NCBI GenBank assembly: GCA_930367205.1
Contig: OV884012.1
Coordinates: forward strand, 153,217,405 to 153,281,404
Source of the DNA: Acanthosoma haemorrhoidale
Lineage: Eukaryota > Arthropoda > Insecta > Hemiptera > Acanthosomatidae
Reading direction: 5' to 3'
DNA: 64,000 bases
Position numbers and translations under genes: made by a program. Numbering within the stretch: position 1 is the stretch's first letter; every line of letters begins with the position of its first letter. Of this stretch, positions 23,646 through 35,577 are shown one piece after another. Under the pieces are notes generated by a model, which saw only the letters and a list, made by a program, of their open reading frames with translations, had not been told where the DNA came from and did not search any database.

Positions 23646-25400
23646 TGAATTGTCGGCTAAAACCAGGGGGTATGTACCATAGTATGTAGACGTAGTAATG
23701 TCTACAGCGATGAATTCATCCACTGTAGGCAGCTAAAACTCTTTGTGGCTCACTGTTCCTCCACTGCTGGAATGAAGTATGTTGGACCACTGAATATCCT
23801 GTTTTGAAATTGTTGCGAGTCGCTTCAGTTAGATGACTAAAAAAGGGACGTATATATATCTTTTTTCCCCTCAACCCCTGTGTGTATTATTTTTTTAAAT
23901 TGATTATAATTTTTTTTTTCTGAGTCTTTCCCTTGTACTGCATAATATATGCATTGTAAGGAGTGCATATCTTACTAACATTTCTTCCTATGATTAAAAA
24001 CTTAATTCAATGCAAAGGGACTAGGTGATGGGGCTCATCTTCGGGTAGGGATGTATATATTCGGGCAGGTACCTTTTATCACTTTAGTTCTTATCATGGA
24101 CTATTCCTATTGGCCTGTGTTCTTATCTCCTCTATCTCTTAGCTTCTCAAGTCTAATCTAACTTATTTCTATATTTAATATGAACTTTAATATTTAATAA
24201 TGTAACATAACAATAACATTACATTTTCTCCTAATTCCAGATCATAAAAAAATATATATTAATTCATAATTCTTTAAAAAGGGGTTTTTATATGCATTAG
24301 ATTCTATATATATATATATTTTTTTTTTTTTTCATTATTTAACTTTCACACTCAACACACTAAAAATTCATTGAATTTCCCAACCTGTTATTAATAACAC
24401 ATCTGAGATTTCTGTTTTTGCTACATCTTTATTAAAATATCTATTCATTTGTGTTCAAGAGACCCATCTTCCTCAGAAATGAAAAATGGACATGGGTAGG
24501 ATCAACCAGGGGTTGCTGCAGTTAGATGTCAATATGGTAACCACAAGGATGGTCACATTATTCTAAATTCAATTTTAATCTACAAATCATATTGCTACAT
24601 TTTATATATATATATATATTGGTTTAACTTTTCCGTTTTTAAATGTTTGAGTTAAAAATACTTTTCAATAAAAATGAAAATATTCATGTGATAAAAATTT
24701 AAGATGTTTCTAGAACCAAGTATCTTAGGTTAATTCTTTACTCTCCATTGAAAACTTGAAATTATTGTTGTATTTACACCATTATTCTCATCCTTTTGGT
24801 GTACACTCCCCCCCCCCACTAAATAGATCTACGATGGTCTTGGAGATAATATTTACGACTTAGGTATTGGACATATACTTTGCCTTTAGCACTCAACTAT
24901 AAACTGATGGATGACATGATCATTACTGCGGACTAATTTATATCTGATCAATTGACTTCCTTCTTTAATAATCCCTGTATTATTCAGTTCTGTTGATAAA
25001 CGGCATTACTTCATTTAATTAACTATTATTATAAAATTATATCACTTATTTAATAATTATTTTTTTGTTATAAAAATTAATTATTGTGGCAATATATAGC
25101 CATAGCCATTGCACTTGGCTCTTTTAAGGACAGTGAAATGATAATTGGTTTCAGTCTACTATATGATTAGTTTAAGAAACGAGGACACATTTTAATTTAT
25201 GTACTTAATGAAGTACTTTTTTTATGTAGGTGAAGCTTGTGTTATCATTCCTGTTAATATCTTGACAGATCCTTTTTCAGAAATTTTTTTTCTACATTAG
25301 AAGGGTACTATTTTATTTTGATATAATTTTAAATCTAATTTTAGTAACCAAATTTATACTTAACTTTCCTAATTTAGGAATAATTTTTAATATTTGTCAA
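23646..25400. other. AT-rich DNA with short microsatellites
   Basis: (AT)n tracts near 24,306-24,320 and 24,603-24,619 and a C-run near 24,809. The piece ggtgatggggctcat near 24,025 recurs inverted near 32,735, hinting at an unclassified repeat. No gene seen. Confidence 0.4.
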
Positions 25401-25629
25401 AGTGATAATTGTTTTATCTTATCTGCAAATAAGACAGGATTATTTGTTTCCAAATTATCATATTTTTATAAATGATATGAACTTTCACTTGAGAAAAATC
25501 TTATGATTCATGACAACCTAAGGTTATTTGTACTTGTGTTCTTACATAAATCTGAATTAGAATTAAAGAAGACTTATTTTATCCTCAATAAGAAAAAAGA
25601 ATTATTTATAAAAAAAACTAATTTTTGTA

Positions 25630-25875
25630 ATTGTCAACCTATATATTTTTCTTTAATTAATAATAAATATCTTTGCCCATCCGAAAATTGCAAAAAATCG
25701 TCATCAACACCTCTCTTCTCAAGGAATTCTAAACAACTAAGATCTCCTTTCAAGTATCTCCCAAACAGAAATCTCGGCTTCCTCCCCAGCTGATCTAGAC
25801 TGGCCACACCCCCTGCTGTTCCATCCGCTTGTTTAAATTTAAACTTATTACAATATATTCTCCCTCCTTCAAAAA
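25630..25875 (-). mobile_element. possible LTR start with polypurine tract
   Basis: On the minus strand a purine-rich gaaggagggagaa (about 25,857-25,870) is followed by TGTAATAAG starting at about 25,852, the arrangement of a polypurine tract and 3' LTR. The following about 200 bases are GC-richer than the flanks. The other end and any second copy were not found in the window. Confidence 0.3.
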
Positions 25876-26952
25876 CAAAATTATAACATATATGAAGTAG
25901 AAAACAGACAGGCCAAACCAATAGTTTTAATTGTACTTAAAAACGATAAATAAACTTTTATATTATTATTAAACTTAGAGCAGGGTTGGATTGACCCTTT
26001 AACTTCACAAATCCTCTATATTTAGCTGTTAAATTTAATATAGATCAGCAGAGAAAAGCTTGCCAAATAATTTAAAAGAAAAGATAATCAAAATTGTATT
26101 AAATTTAATGTATCTTTCTAAATCAGCTGTCATTAAAGGGTCCGGAACGTACTGTTTCTCAGAAATAACTGTTTAAATTTGCATAAAACTTTTTGGAGAA
26201 TTAAAAATAACACCTGTTGTGCTTATCTTAGTATAGTTTGAAATAAATGTGGTTAATGGCTGTTTCGATCAGAAAAAATATTTTTAAGAATAACTAGAAA
26301 AACTATTATATCCGTAAACCATTTTATTTATTAATAATATATTGCAATATAAATGTTATCCAGGAGTTATGAGTACAATTACTTTGATTATAATTTTGTT
26401 AATATTTCTGAAATTTGAACAAGTTATAACAACAGTTATAATAAAAGTTTTTTATTTTGATAAAAGAAGTGGGGGAAATAGAATTTCCTCTAATTAAATA
26501 CGCAAATATGTTTTTATAACAGTGTAGGGAACGATTGTTTGAATCAAGTAATTGACATTGTTACAATGAAAACAGTCAAAAGGATTTGAGGGTTAACAGC
26601 TTTAAGTTTAACTTCAATTAAGCCGCACAGTCATTACTAGCTTTACACAATTAAAGGGTTAAGTTAAGTATAGACCAGGAAGAATATTTGTAGGTTATAA
26701 CTATCAGTTAGCGGTCAAAGGGGAGTGTTAAGATACTATCCTAGAGATCACCCCGAAATAACATCTTACATACCGTGGCGAGTATCAAACTCGTGATGTT
26801 CCCATTGGCGAGCAAGCTGCCACATGCTAGGAAAGTAACAATAGTAAGATATCTATAGATTAACAAAATTTATAACGCTTAATTTAAAATTTATTATATA
26901 CATTATTATACACTACAAAACCCGCAGTTCATTTCTTGAGAACTTTTTATAT
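25876..26952. other. AT-rich intergenic DNA
   Basis: Probably includes the 3' flank of the FRA10AC1 homologue. A stretch at 26,745-26,830 has a weak tRNA B-box-like sequence on the minus strand and may be SINE debris. Confidence 0.3.
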
Positions 26953-27227
26953 TTACATTAACAAATGCTCTAGATATTTTTCAAACTCTTCTTCTCGTGA
27001 CACTTCATCAACTTCTTTAAGAGGAGCCTTCCAAATATCTTCAGCTTTTTCGCTATCCTTTGTCTCATTTTCTTCATCGGGTGGGTTGCTGCTGTTCAAT
27101 TCTGCAGATGAGCTGTCGGCAGGCGGTACTTCAATTTTGTTCATCTCTTTCGATTTCTTTTTAGGTCGCTTAAGTTCTGTTTTTCTGTGAGTATAATTTA
27201 ACTTTTTTGAGCAGGAAGAACATAACC
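26953..27227 (-). CDS. FRA10AC1: FRA10AC1 homologue, exon 4 (C-terminal)
   Basis: Last coding exon, entered after the acceptor ttttttag in phase 1, ending at the stop at 26,953. It reads LRLCSSCSKKLNYTHRK, the second half of the conserved Cys cluster, then a Lys-rich stretch and an acidic linker, and closes with EDIWKAPLKEVDEVSREEEF, matching the conserved C-terminal W-K-G/A-P-L...E-E-E-F box of FRA10AC1 proteins. See the exon 1 entry for the gene as a whole. Confidence 0.92.
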
Positions 27228-28545
27228 CTAAAAAAGAAATGTAAAGGCTTTTATAACTTCAGTTAACATTTTTTTATTTGCTATGTAATAAGGGAGAAGA
27301 TATACATGACTTTTTTAAAAGATTTCCCAATCTTTTTGTTTTATTCAGTAAAAAAATTGTATAAATATGCCAAAAAATCAATTATTCTCAGTATAATACA
27401 ACATTGAATACAAAACACACCCTTACACCGCACCTCTTACCATCTATATAAACTACAATTGTAGTTTTAAAATTTGTACTGACATCAATTTTGATTTTAA
27501 TATTAAACAAAAAAGTCCTGCGGCGATGATATCCTTGAGGCAATCCTGTCTAATCATTAGAAAACACTTTAAAATTAATATAATATAAATATATTAAATA
27601 ATATAAATTAATCATAAGTTAAAAAAAGTTAGACTAAGAGAGAATGAAGCGTCCTTATCTATTGATGGGGATGAATCAGAAAGATCTATTCATACATGGT
27701 CTAGTGAAGAACCTAACTTCTCCGGTTTTCCAAAAACCCAGGAAAGAGGTTGATGCTTTTTGGCTGTTGTCTGACATCGACTTTTTCAGTTGTAACATTA
27801 TTACATTAGAAAAAATGGAAATCCATAGGGTTTGTTTGCATCCCCCACAACATAGCCTACTGGCCGGAGAGCCGGGCAGGGCTACAGTTTTGGGGTAACT
27901 AAATTATCTTAAGTGGGTAACAAAATTAATTATTACAACAAAAATTGGGGACTGGTTGACCTGTAAATACTAAGTATTAGAAAGTTATGTTTTAAATTAA
28001 GACTAGATTTAATTATTTAGCCCCTGTTACAGTGTAGGGGAAGGTGTTGTACATTCTTCTTGGTGGTTTCTGTTTAGTTATTTTAAAAGCGGTCATAGTA
28101 GTTGGTCCAATTGCCTACAGAAACCTTCAAGTTGTTTTAGTTGATGTTAGTTACTGGGGGGGAAATAAAACTACCTTTCACCCATTGATTTTAAATATTT
28201 TGCATTTACTGCTTTTTCTTCTCTAGTGACTACATTTCGTTTTCATGATTTAATGATAGTACATTCTTTTAAAGCATTTTTGTATCTACAAAGTCATGTA
28301 GAAAACAAAGTTTGGACTTACCTTAAAATAGATATCTATATACTAATAAAACCTTTTTTTAATATTAAAATATCAATAATAAACAAGTAAAAAAAATTAA
28401 AATGTCAGAACGTTCCAAGATACAACACTTTCCCATATATAAATAGTGTTTCACTGTTAGTTCAATCATGGTTACAACAATCGCCATTATATTTCAATGC
28501 TCAATCAAATATTTTGATAAATTTAATATAGAGAATAATTGTTAC
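27228..28545 (-). other. FRA10AC1 intron 3
   Basis: A 1.3-kb intron between a gtaaca donor and a ttttttag acceptor. It contains short frames on the other strand (27,644-27,898 and 28,044-28,226) without recognisable content. Confidence 0.8.
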
Positions 28546-28705
28546 TTAGTTTCACAAGAGCATTTTTCTTTTCACCGTGTTCTTTATAACCAAAGTTAAC
28601 TTCCCAGGTACGGAGACTTTCTTTGACAGAACATGTTTTGTTTCCGCAAGTAAACTGTCCTTTTCCAGTTAATAACTCTTGTTCCGTTTGCCATCTCATA
28701 GCGAA
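28546..28705 (-). CDS. FRA10AC1: FRA10AC1 homologue, exon 3
   Basis: A 160-nt exon in phase 0 at its start, reading FAMRWQTEQELLTGKGQFTC then GNKTCSVKESLRTWEVNFGY and KEHGEKKNALVKL. These are the family's most conserved boxes: F-x-x-R-W-R-x-E, G-K-G-Q-F-x-C-G-N-K-x-C, and W-E-V-N-F-G-Y. C-x4-C here plus C-x2-C in exon 4 form the presumed zinc site. Confidence 0.95.
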
Positions 28706-28837
28706 CTAAAAAAAAAAAAAAAAATGTACTGAATTAAAGCAAACATAATTTCTTAATACAAATACCTACTGTTAAGGCAGAGGGTAAAACAATAATTATT
28801 GGTCTAATCAAAATACAAATTAAAACAAGGACTATAC

Positions 28838-28997
28838 CTTGTTTTCTTTATATTTACTCATGTCAGATATGCAAAACTCTTTGAACAATTTATCATAATA
28901 CTTTTTAGCCAAGCGTTCTTCCCAAGTAGTCGGAATGTCATCTTCCTCCCACAAGAATTTATGATTATCTCTAATGACGTCTATGTCCCTCTTGTCC
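28838..28997 (-). CDS. FRA10AC1: FRA10AC1 homologue, exon 2
   Basis: A 160-nt exon (acceptor tag at 28,998, donor gtatag) reading KRDIDVIRDNHKFLWEEDD, TTWEERLAKKYYDKLFKEFC and ISDMSKYKENK. The block L-A-K-K-Y-Y-D-K-L-F-K-E-x-C-I-x-D-x-S-x-Y-K-E-N-K is diagnostic of the family. Phase agrees exactly with both neighbours. Confidence 0.95.
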
Positions 28998-29083
28998 CTA
29001 GAGCTAAACATAAAAGAACTACATAAAAGGAAACTGTTCATAAAGACACGAGATCGAAATTTAAATAACATCTAATACATTAC

Positions 29084-29214
29084 TTGTCCCTCTTCAGAAA
29101 ATTAGTTCTGCCTCTTCTGTTTAGTACATAAGTATTAATTAAATGTTTATGAAGCTCATAGGGATTCCAGGATAGATATTTAGAGTGAGGAAACGAATAT
29201 TTTGACATATCCAT
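29084..29214 (-). CDS. FRA10AC1: FRA10AC1 homologue, exon 1 and gene overview
   Basis: First coding exon, starting at ATG 29,214 (MDMSKYSFPH...) and ending at donor gtaatg. The four exons (131, 160, 160 and 275 nt) join in frame to a 241-residue protein, shorter than the roughly 300-residue vertebrate form because the N-terminal Ser/Lys-rich region is missing. An in-frame TAA lies 12 nt before the ATG, so an N-terminal extension would need a separate upstream exon, and none in phase was found. FRA10AC1 is a conserved nuclear protein reported in connection with spliceosomes; that role comes from the family, not from this sequence. It is the clearest single-copy host gene in the window. Confidence 0.88.
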
Positions 29215-29825
29215 GATATCTATTTATTTGAAAGAATATCTGAAAAGTGTCTTAAAGTTCATAACAGCAATAGCACCGAATACCACAAATTCTCACATTC
29301 TGACTATCAAGTTAGCCAGAGATTATTTCCAGTATTTTTGTATGTGATATATGAGATTCAAAAGCCTTACAATTAATTTGTGCCGATTTAAGTAAGAAGA
29401 CTTTTTCACTATGTCGTTAGATAGAATTTCAGCCTAGAACAACTATAGTACCAATGGCATTTTCAACTATAATCACTCTTGAACGCTTAGTTCAAGACAC
29501 TGCCGTTTGCTAAGAGGTTCGCATTTCGCGAGAAGCACATAGACCCAAGTAAGAAAAAATATGATTTTATACTGTCAAGATATATAAGTTTTTTTTTTCG
29601 GATGGAAATGATTTTATTTGCATGAGTTTAATAACTGCCTATGTAATGCAACTTAGGCTAGGAAATACAGCTAATTGATTAATTAATCAAGACTAAGCTA
29701 GAATGGAACTCTTTTCGCTTCGAATCTAGTGATCTGCAACATCCCGGCCATCAGGGAGAGATCGTAAAAAAAAAATAACAATAATCAAATATGTATTCCT
29801 TGTTAGTAAAACCTACAATAAAGTA
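29215..29825. other. upstream region of FRA10AC1
   Basis: No TATA box or initiator could be assigned with confidence. The box gaactcttttcg near 29,705 recurs near 55,965. Confidence 0.3.
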
Positions 29826-29829
29826 CAAG

Positions 29830-30110
29830 TCTTTGTTGACCTGGCCAGTGTATATTGGCTAAACAAACTAAGGTTTGTTGCCATGATTCCGCTTTTGATG
29901 AGACATCTATGATCTGAGTTTACTTGGCAGTGCAATTATTTAAATCTGTCTACCTTCTCAAACCGTTATGAGTATATTTCTTCCCTTGCATGTTGACCAT
30001 TCATCATATACTTGGTTTTATCTTTATTCACGATTAGCCCTTTCTACTAGCTGCATCTTATAGAGGTTAGAATTCTGGAACCTCTTAGTTTTTCACTCCA
30101 ATTTTGAGCT
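29830..30110 (-). pseudogene. decayed LINE RT fragment (RTE/BovB-like)
   Basis: A minus-strand frame reads GLIVNKDKTKYMMVNMQGKK, matching the G-L-x-I-N-x-x-K-T-K-x-M segment that follows the catalytic site in many LINE reverse transcriptases. The neighbouring catalytic motif is not readable and stops are frequent. Confidence 0.45.
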
Positions 30111-30625
30111 ATTGACAACCCGGAGTATCCTCTTGGCTCATTTCACATTACGGTTCAGATTCCTTGCAGATGCATTTAAGGCTTTAGGCTTATTTTTGAG
30201 TGCCACCCACTACCTTTCCTCACCATTTACTTTGAACACATTTTTTGGGATTCGTGTGGAGGGTTTTCACTTCAACTGGCTTGCCCCTATACGTAGTAGT
30301 GTAGCTAATGATGTAGACGAGAATGGTTCATTAAATATTGACATTCGCATTGGCTAACTTTCTATCAACTGGGTGATGTATGTAACCCTTCTGCTTGTAT
30401 ACAAAGGCGGTATGTCCCCAAAACTGTATTTATCCACAATTATTTCTGTGTTTTTTAGTTTTACTATGGAAAAAAAAATTATAGCAAAGTATGGAGAAAC
30501 TGTAAATAGTAGATAAGATCAGATTTTGTTTTTGAATTGTCTTCTTTTTTTTTTCTTCTCTGTATGTGTTGAGGATAATGCAATACAGGAAAGAAAAAAC
30601 AGAATAACATAAGGTGTGCTTACCG

Positions 30626-30725
30626 ATGCAACAATTCCATTGCAACGGAATACGCGCACCTCAAGCGACGTACCCCCATGAGCTCGCTTCACGTGCTTGT
30701 GGGGTAACCCCGTTTGAGATTTGTA
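30626..30725 (-). promoter_or_regulatory. possible promoter and first exon of unknown gene
   Basis: A locally GC-rich stretch with a CACGTG E-box near 30,689 precedes, on the minus strand, an ATG reading MELLH and then a good donor gtaagc (about 30,629). It could be a first coding exon. It does not join in frame to FRA10AC1 exon 1, and no other downstream exon was found. Confidence 0.2.
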
Positions 30726-31734
30726 CCTTAGGAAGGGGGGGGGGGAAATTTACTATGAATCTTGAATAGTATTTAATGGTACCTTCACACTAAATGGGCA
30801 CTAAGTAATAAAACAATGAAAAAGATGTAAGTATTACTTAGCTATGAGCGAAGATTCACTGAATATTTAGGTTTAAAATTGTATTATATTGGTCATGCCT
30901 CAACTACACTCTTGGATCAGAAGAGGTCCATTAAGTGGCACTCAATGATCTGTTAACAGATAAACTCAGCTTCATATGTCATTTAACTTCAAGTATTGAA
31001 GTACTTTATAAAATAGTTCGTCATATTTTCTTTCTTCCCTTCCTTAGTTATCTAAGGAAGGTGTGAATTGTTGTTATGTTTCTGTTCGTAGAAAATGCCA
31101 ACCACATCTACTGAATAGTTGCCAAACCCTTTCTCTTTGGATTAATTAAATCTAGCTTCTATATTGTCTATGCTATATATTGTTTTAGGATTAGGATGTG
31201 AAGAATGTGTTAGGAAAGGGTGGGTTCGATAGTGTATATAAAGCTAAATGCAAAAAACCTCAATGGAAGTGGCAATCAAATTGGTAATGGTGGTTAATGT
31301 TATTTAACCCCATATGAGGTTCATCCTCAGAAAGGGGGGGGGGGAGTTAATGTTATTTGAGCAAGTTTTGTATTCTGTAGTAGCTGAGATGTAATTAATT
31401 AGTTGCACTTATTTTATTATGTTTATAGCCTTTAGAACTTATTTATTTGCTGAGACCAAAAACACTCCAAATACTGTAATCAATATGTGAATAAAAGAAT
31501 CTTCACTATTATATATGGAAAAATGTGTAGCAGTCTTAATACCATAAAATCTTCGAACAGTGAAAAGTAGTGATTCTATAATATTTCATTACTATATACT
31601 GAGCAAGTAGTTGTGATGAAATATTTATTATAAATTCATGACAATCATAATTTAATTGAAATATTGTGATATCAATTTTAGTTGATCAACTGTGAAGACT
31701 TCAACTTTTCACCTTGCTTAGTTACCCCATACAG

Positions 31735-31912
31735 TGCTTATTTAATTACCTCTGCACCTCTCTTTCCTATCCTTGCTAGCTTTAGCCCTTCATTGTCAGA
31801 CCCCACACCTTCCTAGTGGGATTACCTGGCTAGGTCTCGCTAAAACTAGCACATCCTTAGATGGAATCCCTTGCAGACGTCGATCTCTGGTGCCCTACAA
31901 AATGTACCTCAC
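31735..31912 (+). mobile_element. LTR-family fragment
   Basis: Matches the middle of the 4.65-kb LTR family, with shared boxes cattgtcagaccccacacct (about 31,791) and tctcgctaaaactagcaca (about 31,832). Truncated at both ends. Confidence 0.7.
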
Positions 31913-32224
31913 CTTATGAATCATAGACTTAAAACTAACAACAAAATCTTAACCTAATTTTTCCTGACAGTCTGTTGCCATCAATGCGGGAAGGGTGATA
32001 GTGTTAAATACTGGGTTTGTTAAGTGCTGCAACGAGTCAAAAAACTTGATGTGTCTCCGTTGGATGAACTCACCCACCGACAGCACACCAAGTAACAAGT
32101 TGAGCGTTTTATCAAAACTGAAACAATGTATACGTGCTTAATCTGAATTAAAAATTGATGGGAAGGTGGTAATTTGTTCATACTGTGAGAGAAAATAGAG
32201 GGACCATTTCAAACTAGTTGCGAT

Positions 32225-32500
32225 TCAGCACTGTTAATAATTTGAATATATTTTATTTACGGACCAATACCATTGTTGCTTATAATGATAGGATTTGTCT
32301 CCATATGGGCCACAACAAATTTATCTTTTCTATAGCTATTTTGTAATAAGTATAGAATTTCATTTTTAAATATATTTTGCATAATGTACCAAAACAGAAC
32401 TGACACAATCCTATTAAATTTAAAAAGTGAAACATATTCAATTAAAGTGTTCTGTTCTGAAAGAACAAAATTATGTTAATATTAGGTAGTTAAACATTTC
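32225..32500 (+). repeat. dispersed repeat, copy 1
   Basis: Shares long stretches with 50,275-50,510, including agaactgacacaat and ctattaaatttaaaaagt, followed by aaaattatgttaatatta. The second copy follows the hAT-like pseudogene directly, so the repeat may be that element's 3' end or a non-autonomous derivative. Confidence 0.6.
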
Positions 32501-34122
32501 TTTAAGTAAAATGGGTGAAATGTAATGATTCTTATTGGAAAATTGATTAATTAATGGAATTGGACTGAGTTCAAGAGAGGAATTTTCTCACCATTATTGG
32601 CATAGTCACCTACGCAGGTAGCTGAACCCATACCCTGGGTTACCATAAATAGCCAGGTAGAGAGGAAGGGTCTTTATTATATACAAGCCGGAGGACCATA
32701 GTTCTTTAATTTTTAAACTGAAGGTGAGCCCCATCACCTAGATTTGTTTTCAAGTTATTATATTTTTAACCACAATCTGTATTGTTGAGTAACACGAACT
32801 CCTTCAAATGCATCTGCGCATAGCAGAATGAGGAGAAATTTGCAAAGTATCTTATTAATATTTTCATTGTATAACTTCAAGGGGTTTAGGGAAAGAAAAG
32901 AAAAAAAAAAAAAAAAAAAAAAAAGGGTCTTTAGTCTTTTTCTTCTCATGCAAACAGTTCATAGAGCGACGGAGCCAGTTAGTCAGCGGCTATGAATTCA
33001 GGTGTTGCCATTGCATGAGAACGATCATACACCACCCAATAGCGCAGAATATTCATGTTTTTGTATTAGATATTTATCCCTGAGATGCTTTAAATTGATA
33101 AGAAAATTTAAAAATATATTTTAAATTGTAAGAATCGTGGCATTATGATGCTTCAATTCAGTGGCTGAAGGAAGGAACACTGTACCCAGCAATGAAAGGA
33201 TTCCTTATAGCTATACAACAACAGCTTATAGCCACCTTTTCCTACCAAAATACTTTCATAAAGAGAATGTAAGTGACAAGAGCCAGAAGTGCAAAACTGT
33301 TCGCAGATAAATTATAATTAATGTTGTGCAGGTGGCACTGTGTAATATAGTGAAACCTTCCAAGTTGTTTACCTGTAAATGCACCTAAGTATACATGTGA
33401 CTGTTTTGAACTTTTAATATACTGTTATTTTTATACTGCCCAAAAAAAACTGCAGTGGAGTCAATGCAACATATCACATCAGGCTGCCAAGTTGAATATT
33501 TAATGTAATATTTTGGAAGGGGCAACAAAAAAAAAAACTGTAGCCACGTCTGACAAACTCGTAGATGTCAAACAACCCCACTATCAATATCAGCTACTGC
33601 CTATTTTCATTTCACTATGAGAATGCCTCTGAGAAGTGGGGCACGACTATCCAATATTCCCCTACATCTTACCTCCACCAGCCTTACTAACACATGTATC
33701 GATCGTTCTACTCATGACTTCTGCAGTAAATTTTTTCTTCTTCCAAATTTATTTTAGGTCCTTTCAGTTTCAGTAAATGATTGATATTACAAATACTTGT
33801 AATTTAAATTTAAATAAATAGGTGAAAATGTAAAAAATATAATTCAAATAATTGAAGGAAACAAACCTCACAGGTATATTTTAGGAATAATTCACAAGCA
33901 TGCATTGAAACTGCTCTGATTTTATCAACATTATAATATTGCGTATCCTTTTTTTATTTAATATTTTATGAAAAAATCGGTTTAACGAGGAAAAACAATA
34001 ATAAGATTCTTTAAAACAAATTGATGAATAATTTATTCAATTCTTTCTACAAATTATTTCACTTAAAAAAAATAATTGTTTTTCACTTTCAAGAAATTCC
34101 AGATTCAAACGGTAAAAACACC
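32501..34122. other. AT-rich spacer, A-run at about 32,897-32,925
   Basis: Apart from the A-run near 32,900 and AT-rich DNA nothing could be classified. The 5' and 3' ends of the DD82E element may lie on either side of the transposase but no inverted repeats were recognised. Confidence 0.35.
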
Positions 34123-35577
34123 TTATATTCCCTCTTCTTCGGAATCGCTGCTATCGCTGTCTTCATCACTGTCGCTGCTGGAACTGGCTGTGACAGCAAT
34201 TATCATTTCTGCTACAGACTCTTCCAATACTCCATCTCTTTTTCTTGTATCTTCTATTACTTTCTCTACATGCCTAACTGCGTTAGACCAATTTTCTGGA
34301 GATACCTTAAAAAATAAAGAAATGAAACAAAAATTAAATAAATACTCAAAACTATTTATTTACAATCAGTAATTTACCTCTTCGATTGCCTTCCTTGTCA
34401 ATTCCTCTACTTCTTTTATTTTAAAGTTCTTATTTTCCTTTGCCACTTTTCCTTTTACTTGAGCCCAAATTAGTTCAATTGGGTTAAATTCACAATGGTA
34501 GGGTGGAAGTGTGATAACTTTGTGGCCTTGGTTTTTGGCGATTTCTTCTAATTCATTCGTAACAAATCTTTCTCTGTGACACTTGACTAATTCTAATAGT
34601 TCACATTTCACTAAATCTTCTTCAAAATCTACATTGTTTTGTCTGAGCCAGTCTTGAATCTCACTTTTTCTTTGAGCAAGCGTTGGTGCTTTGTTTAGTA
34701 GAATCGAATGATAAGGGGCATTGTCCATCACAATCGTCGAATTTGAAGGAATATTTTTTAAAAGAGCTGTGAACCATTTCTTGAAGGTCTCTGCATTCAT
34801 TTCTTCGTGATAGTCTCCACGTTTTTTTGATTGAAAAATAAGTAAGGAATTAGGGATGAATCCATTACCTGTTCCAGCATGAACAACAATAAGGCGTTCT
34901 CCTTTTCCTGCAGGTTCTTTCTTACTTGATTGTAGTGTTTCGGTTCTAGACTTCTTGCATGTGTGACCTGCATTAATCCATGTCTCATCAAGAAAAACTA
35001 TCATAGAAAAATCTTCGCTTCTAATTTTTCTTAAAAACTCGCTTCTTTTTACCACTATATCAGACCTTTCAAGAAGAAAACGGCGGCCACAAACTTTTTT
35101 CCACTTGAACCCTAAATTGTGAACAACCTTATGTAGTGATGTAATTCCTCCATCGAATAACCCTGCTGCCAGTAAGCTCGCTTTCAAACGTTTCAAAGTT
35201 GGGAACTCTTTCCTGGTATAATAATTGTAAATATGATTTCGGATAGCCTGTTCATCAAAAGTCCCAATACCCGTTTTCGGACTCTTTTTTGGCCGAGTTT
35301 TACCAGGAGTTGAAGTTTCAGGACCTTCTTTCGATATTTTTCTCACTGTTTTTAAACTGATTTGTAACGCATCGGAAACCCGTTGTTGTATACGATTAAC
35401 TGAAATCAATGGACCGAGATTATTTTTCTCTCTCGAGAAATAATCAAGCAAACGTTTTACCATTAAACGAGACTGCGATTTTAAAGTTACTCCTCGCCCA
35501 GAACGAATTTGTCCTTCACCTGGAATATTTTGAGACATTTTATAGAAATATTTTAAATAGTAATTGATTGCGAACAT
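34123..35577 (-). CDS. DD82E IS630-Tc1-mariner transposase, two exons
   Basis: Transposase for cut-and-paste movement of a Tc1/mariner-superfamily element. Exon 1 is 35,577-34,378 (400 codons), exon 2 is 34,305-34,123 (60 codons and stop), with a 72-bp intron (donor gtaaat, acceptor tttaag); the joint is in phase 0. The N-terminal part is helix-turn-helix-like; a second Met 13 codons in (MSQNIPG) is the likelier start. Catalytic residues appear intact: D197 (VFLDETW), D285 (VMDNAPYH) and E368 (NPIELIW), with 82 residues between the last two. Exon 2 adds VSPENWSNAVRHVEKVIEDT and a Ser/Asp/Glu-rich tail. No frameshift is seen, so it may be recent or retained. The terminal inverted repeats were not located. 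Confidence 0.85.

Noticed and set aside
26745..26835. tRNA gene on the minus strand
   Set aside because: Only a weak B-box resemblance; no cloverleaf or anticodon stem could be drawn.
26936..27190. 84-residue Ser-rich frame on the + strand
   Set aside because: Antisense to FRA10AC1 exon 4.
30626..30645. Upstream coding exon of FRA10AC1
   Set aside because: Joining to any acceptor before exon 1 runs into the in-frame TAA ahead of the ATG.
34021..34372. Two overlapping + strand frames of about 98 residues
   Set aside because: They are antisense to exon 2 and the intron of the DD82E transposase, whose splice sites and acidic tail explain the region better.
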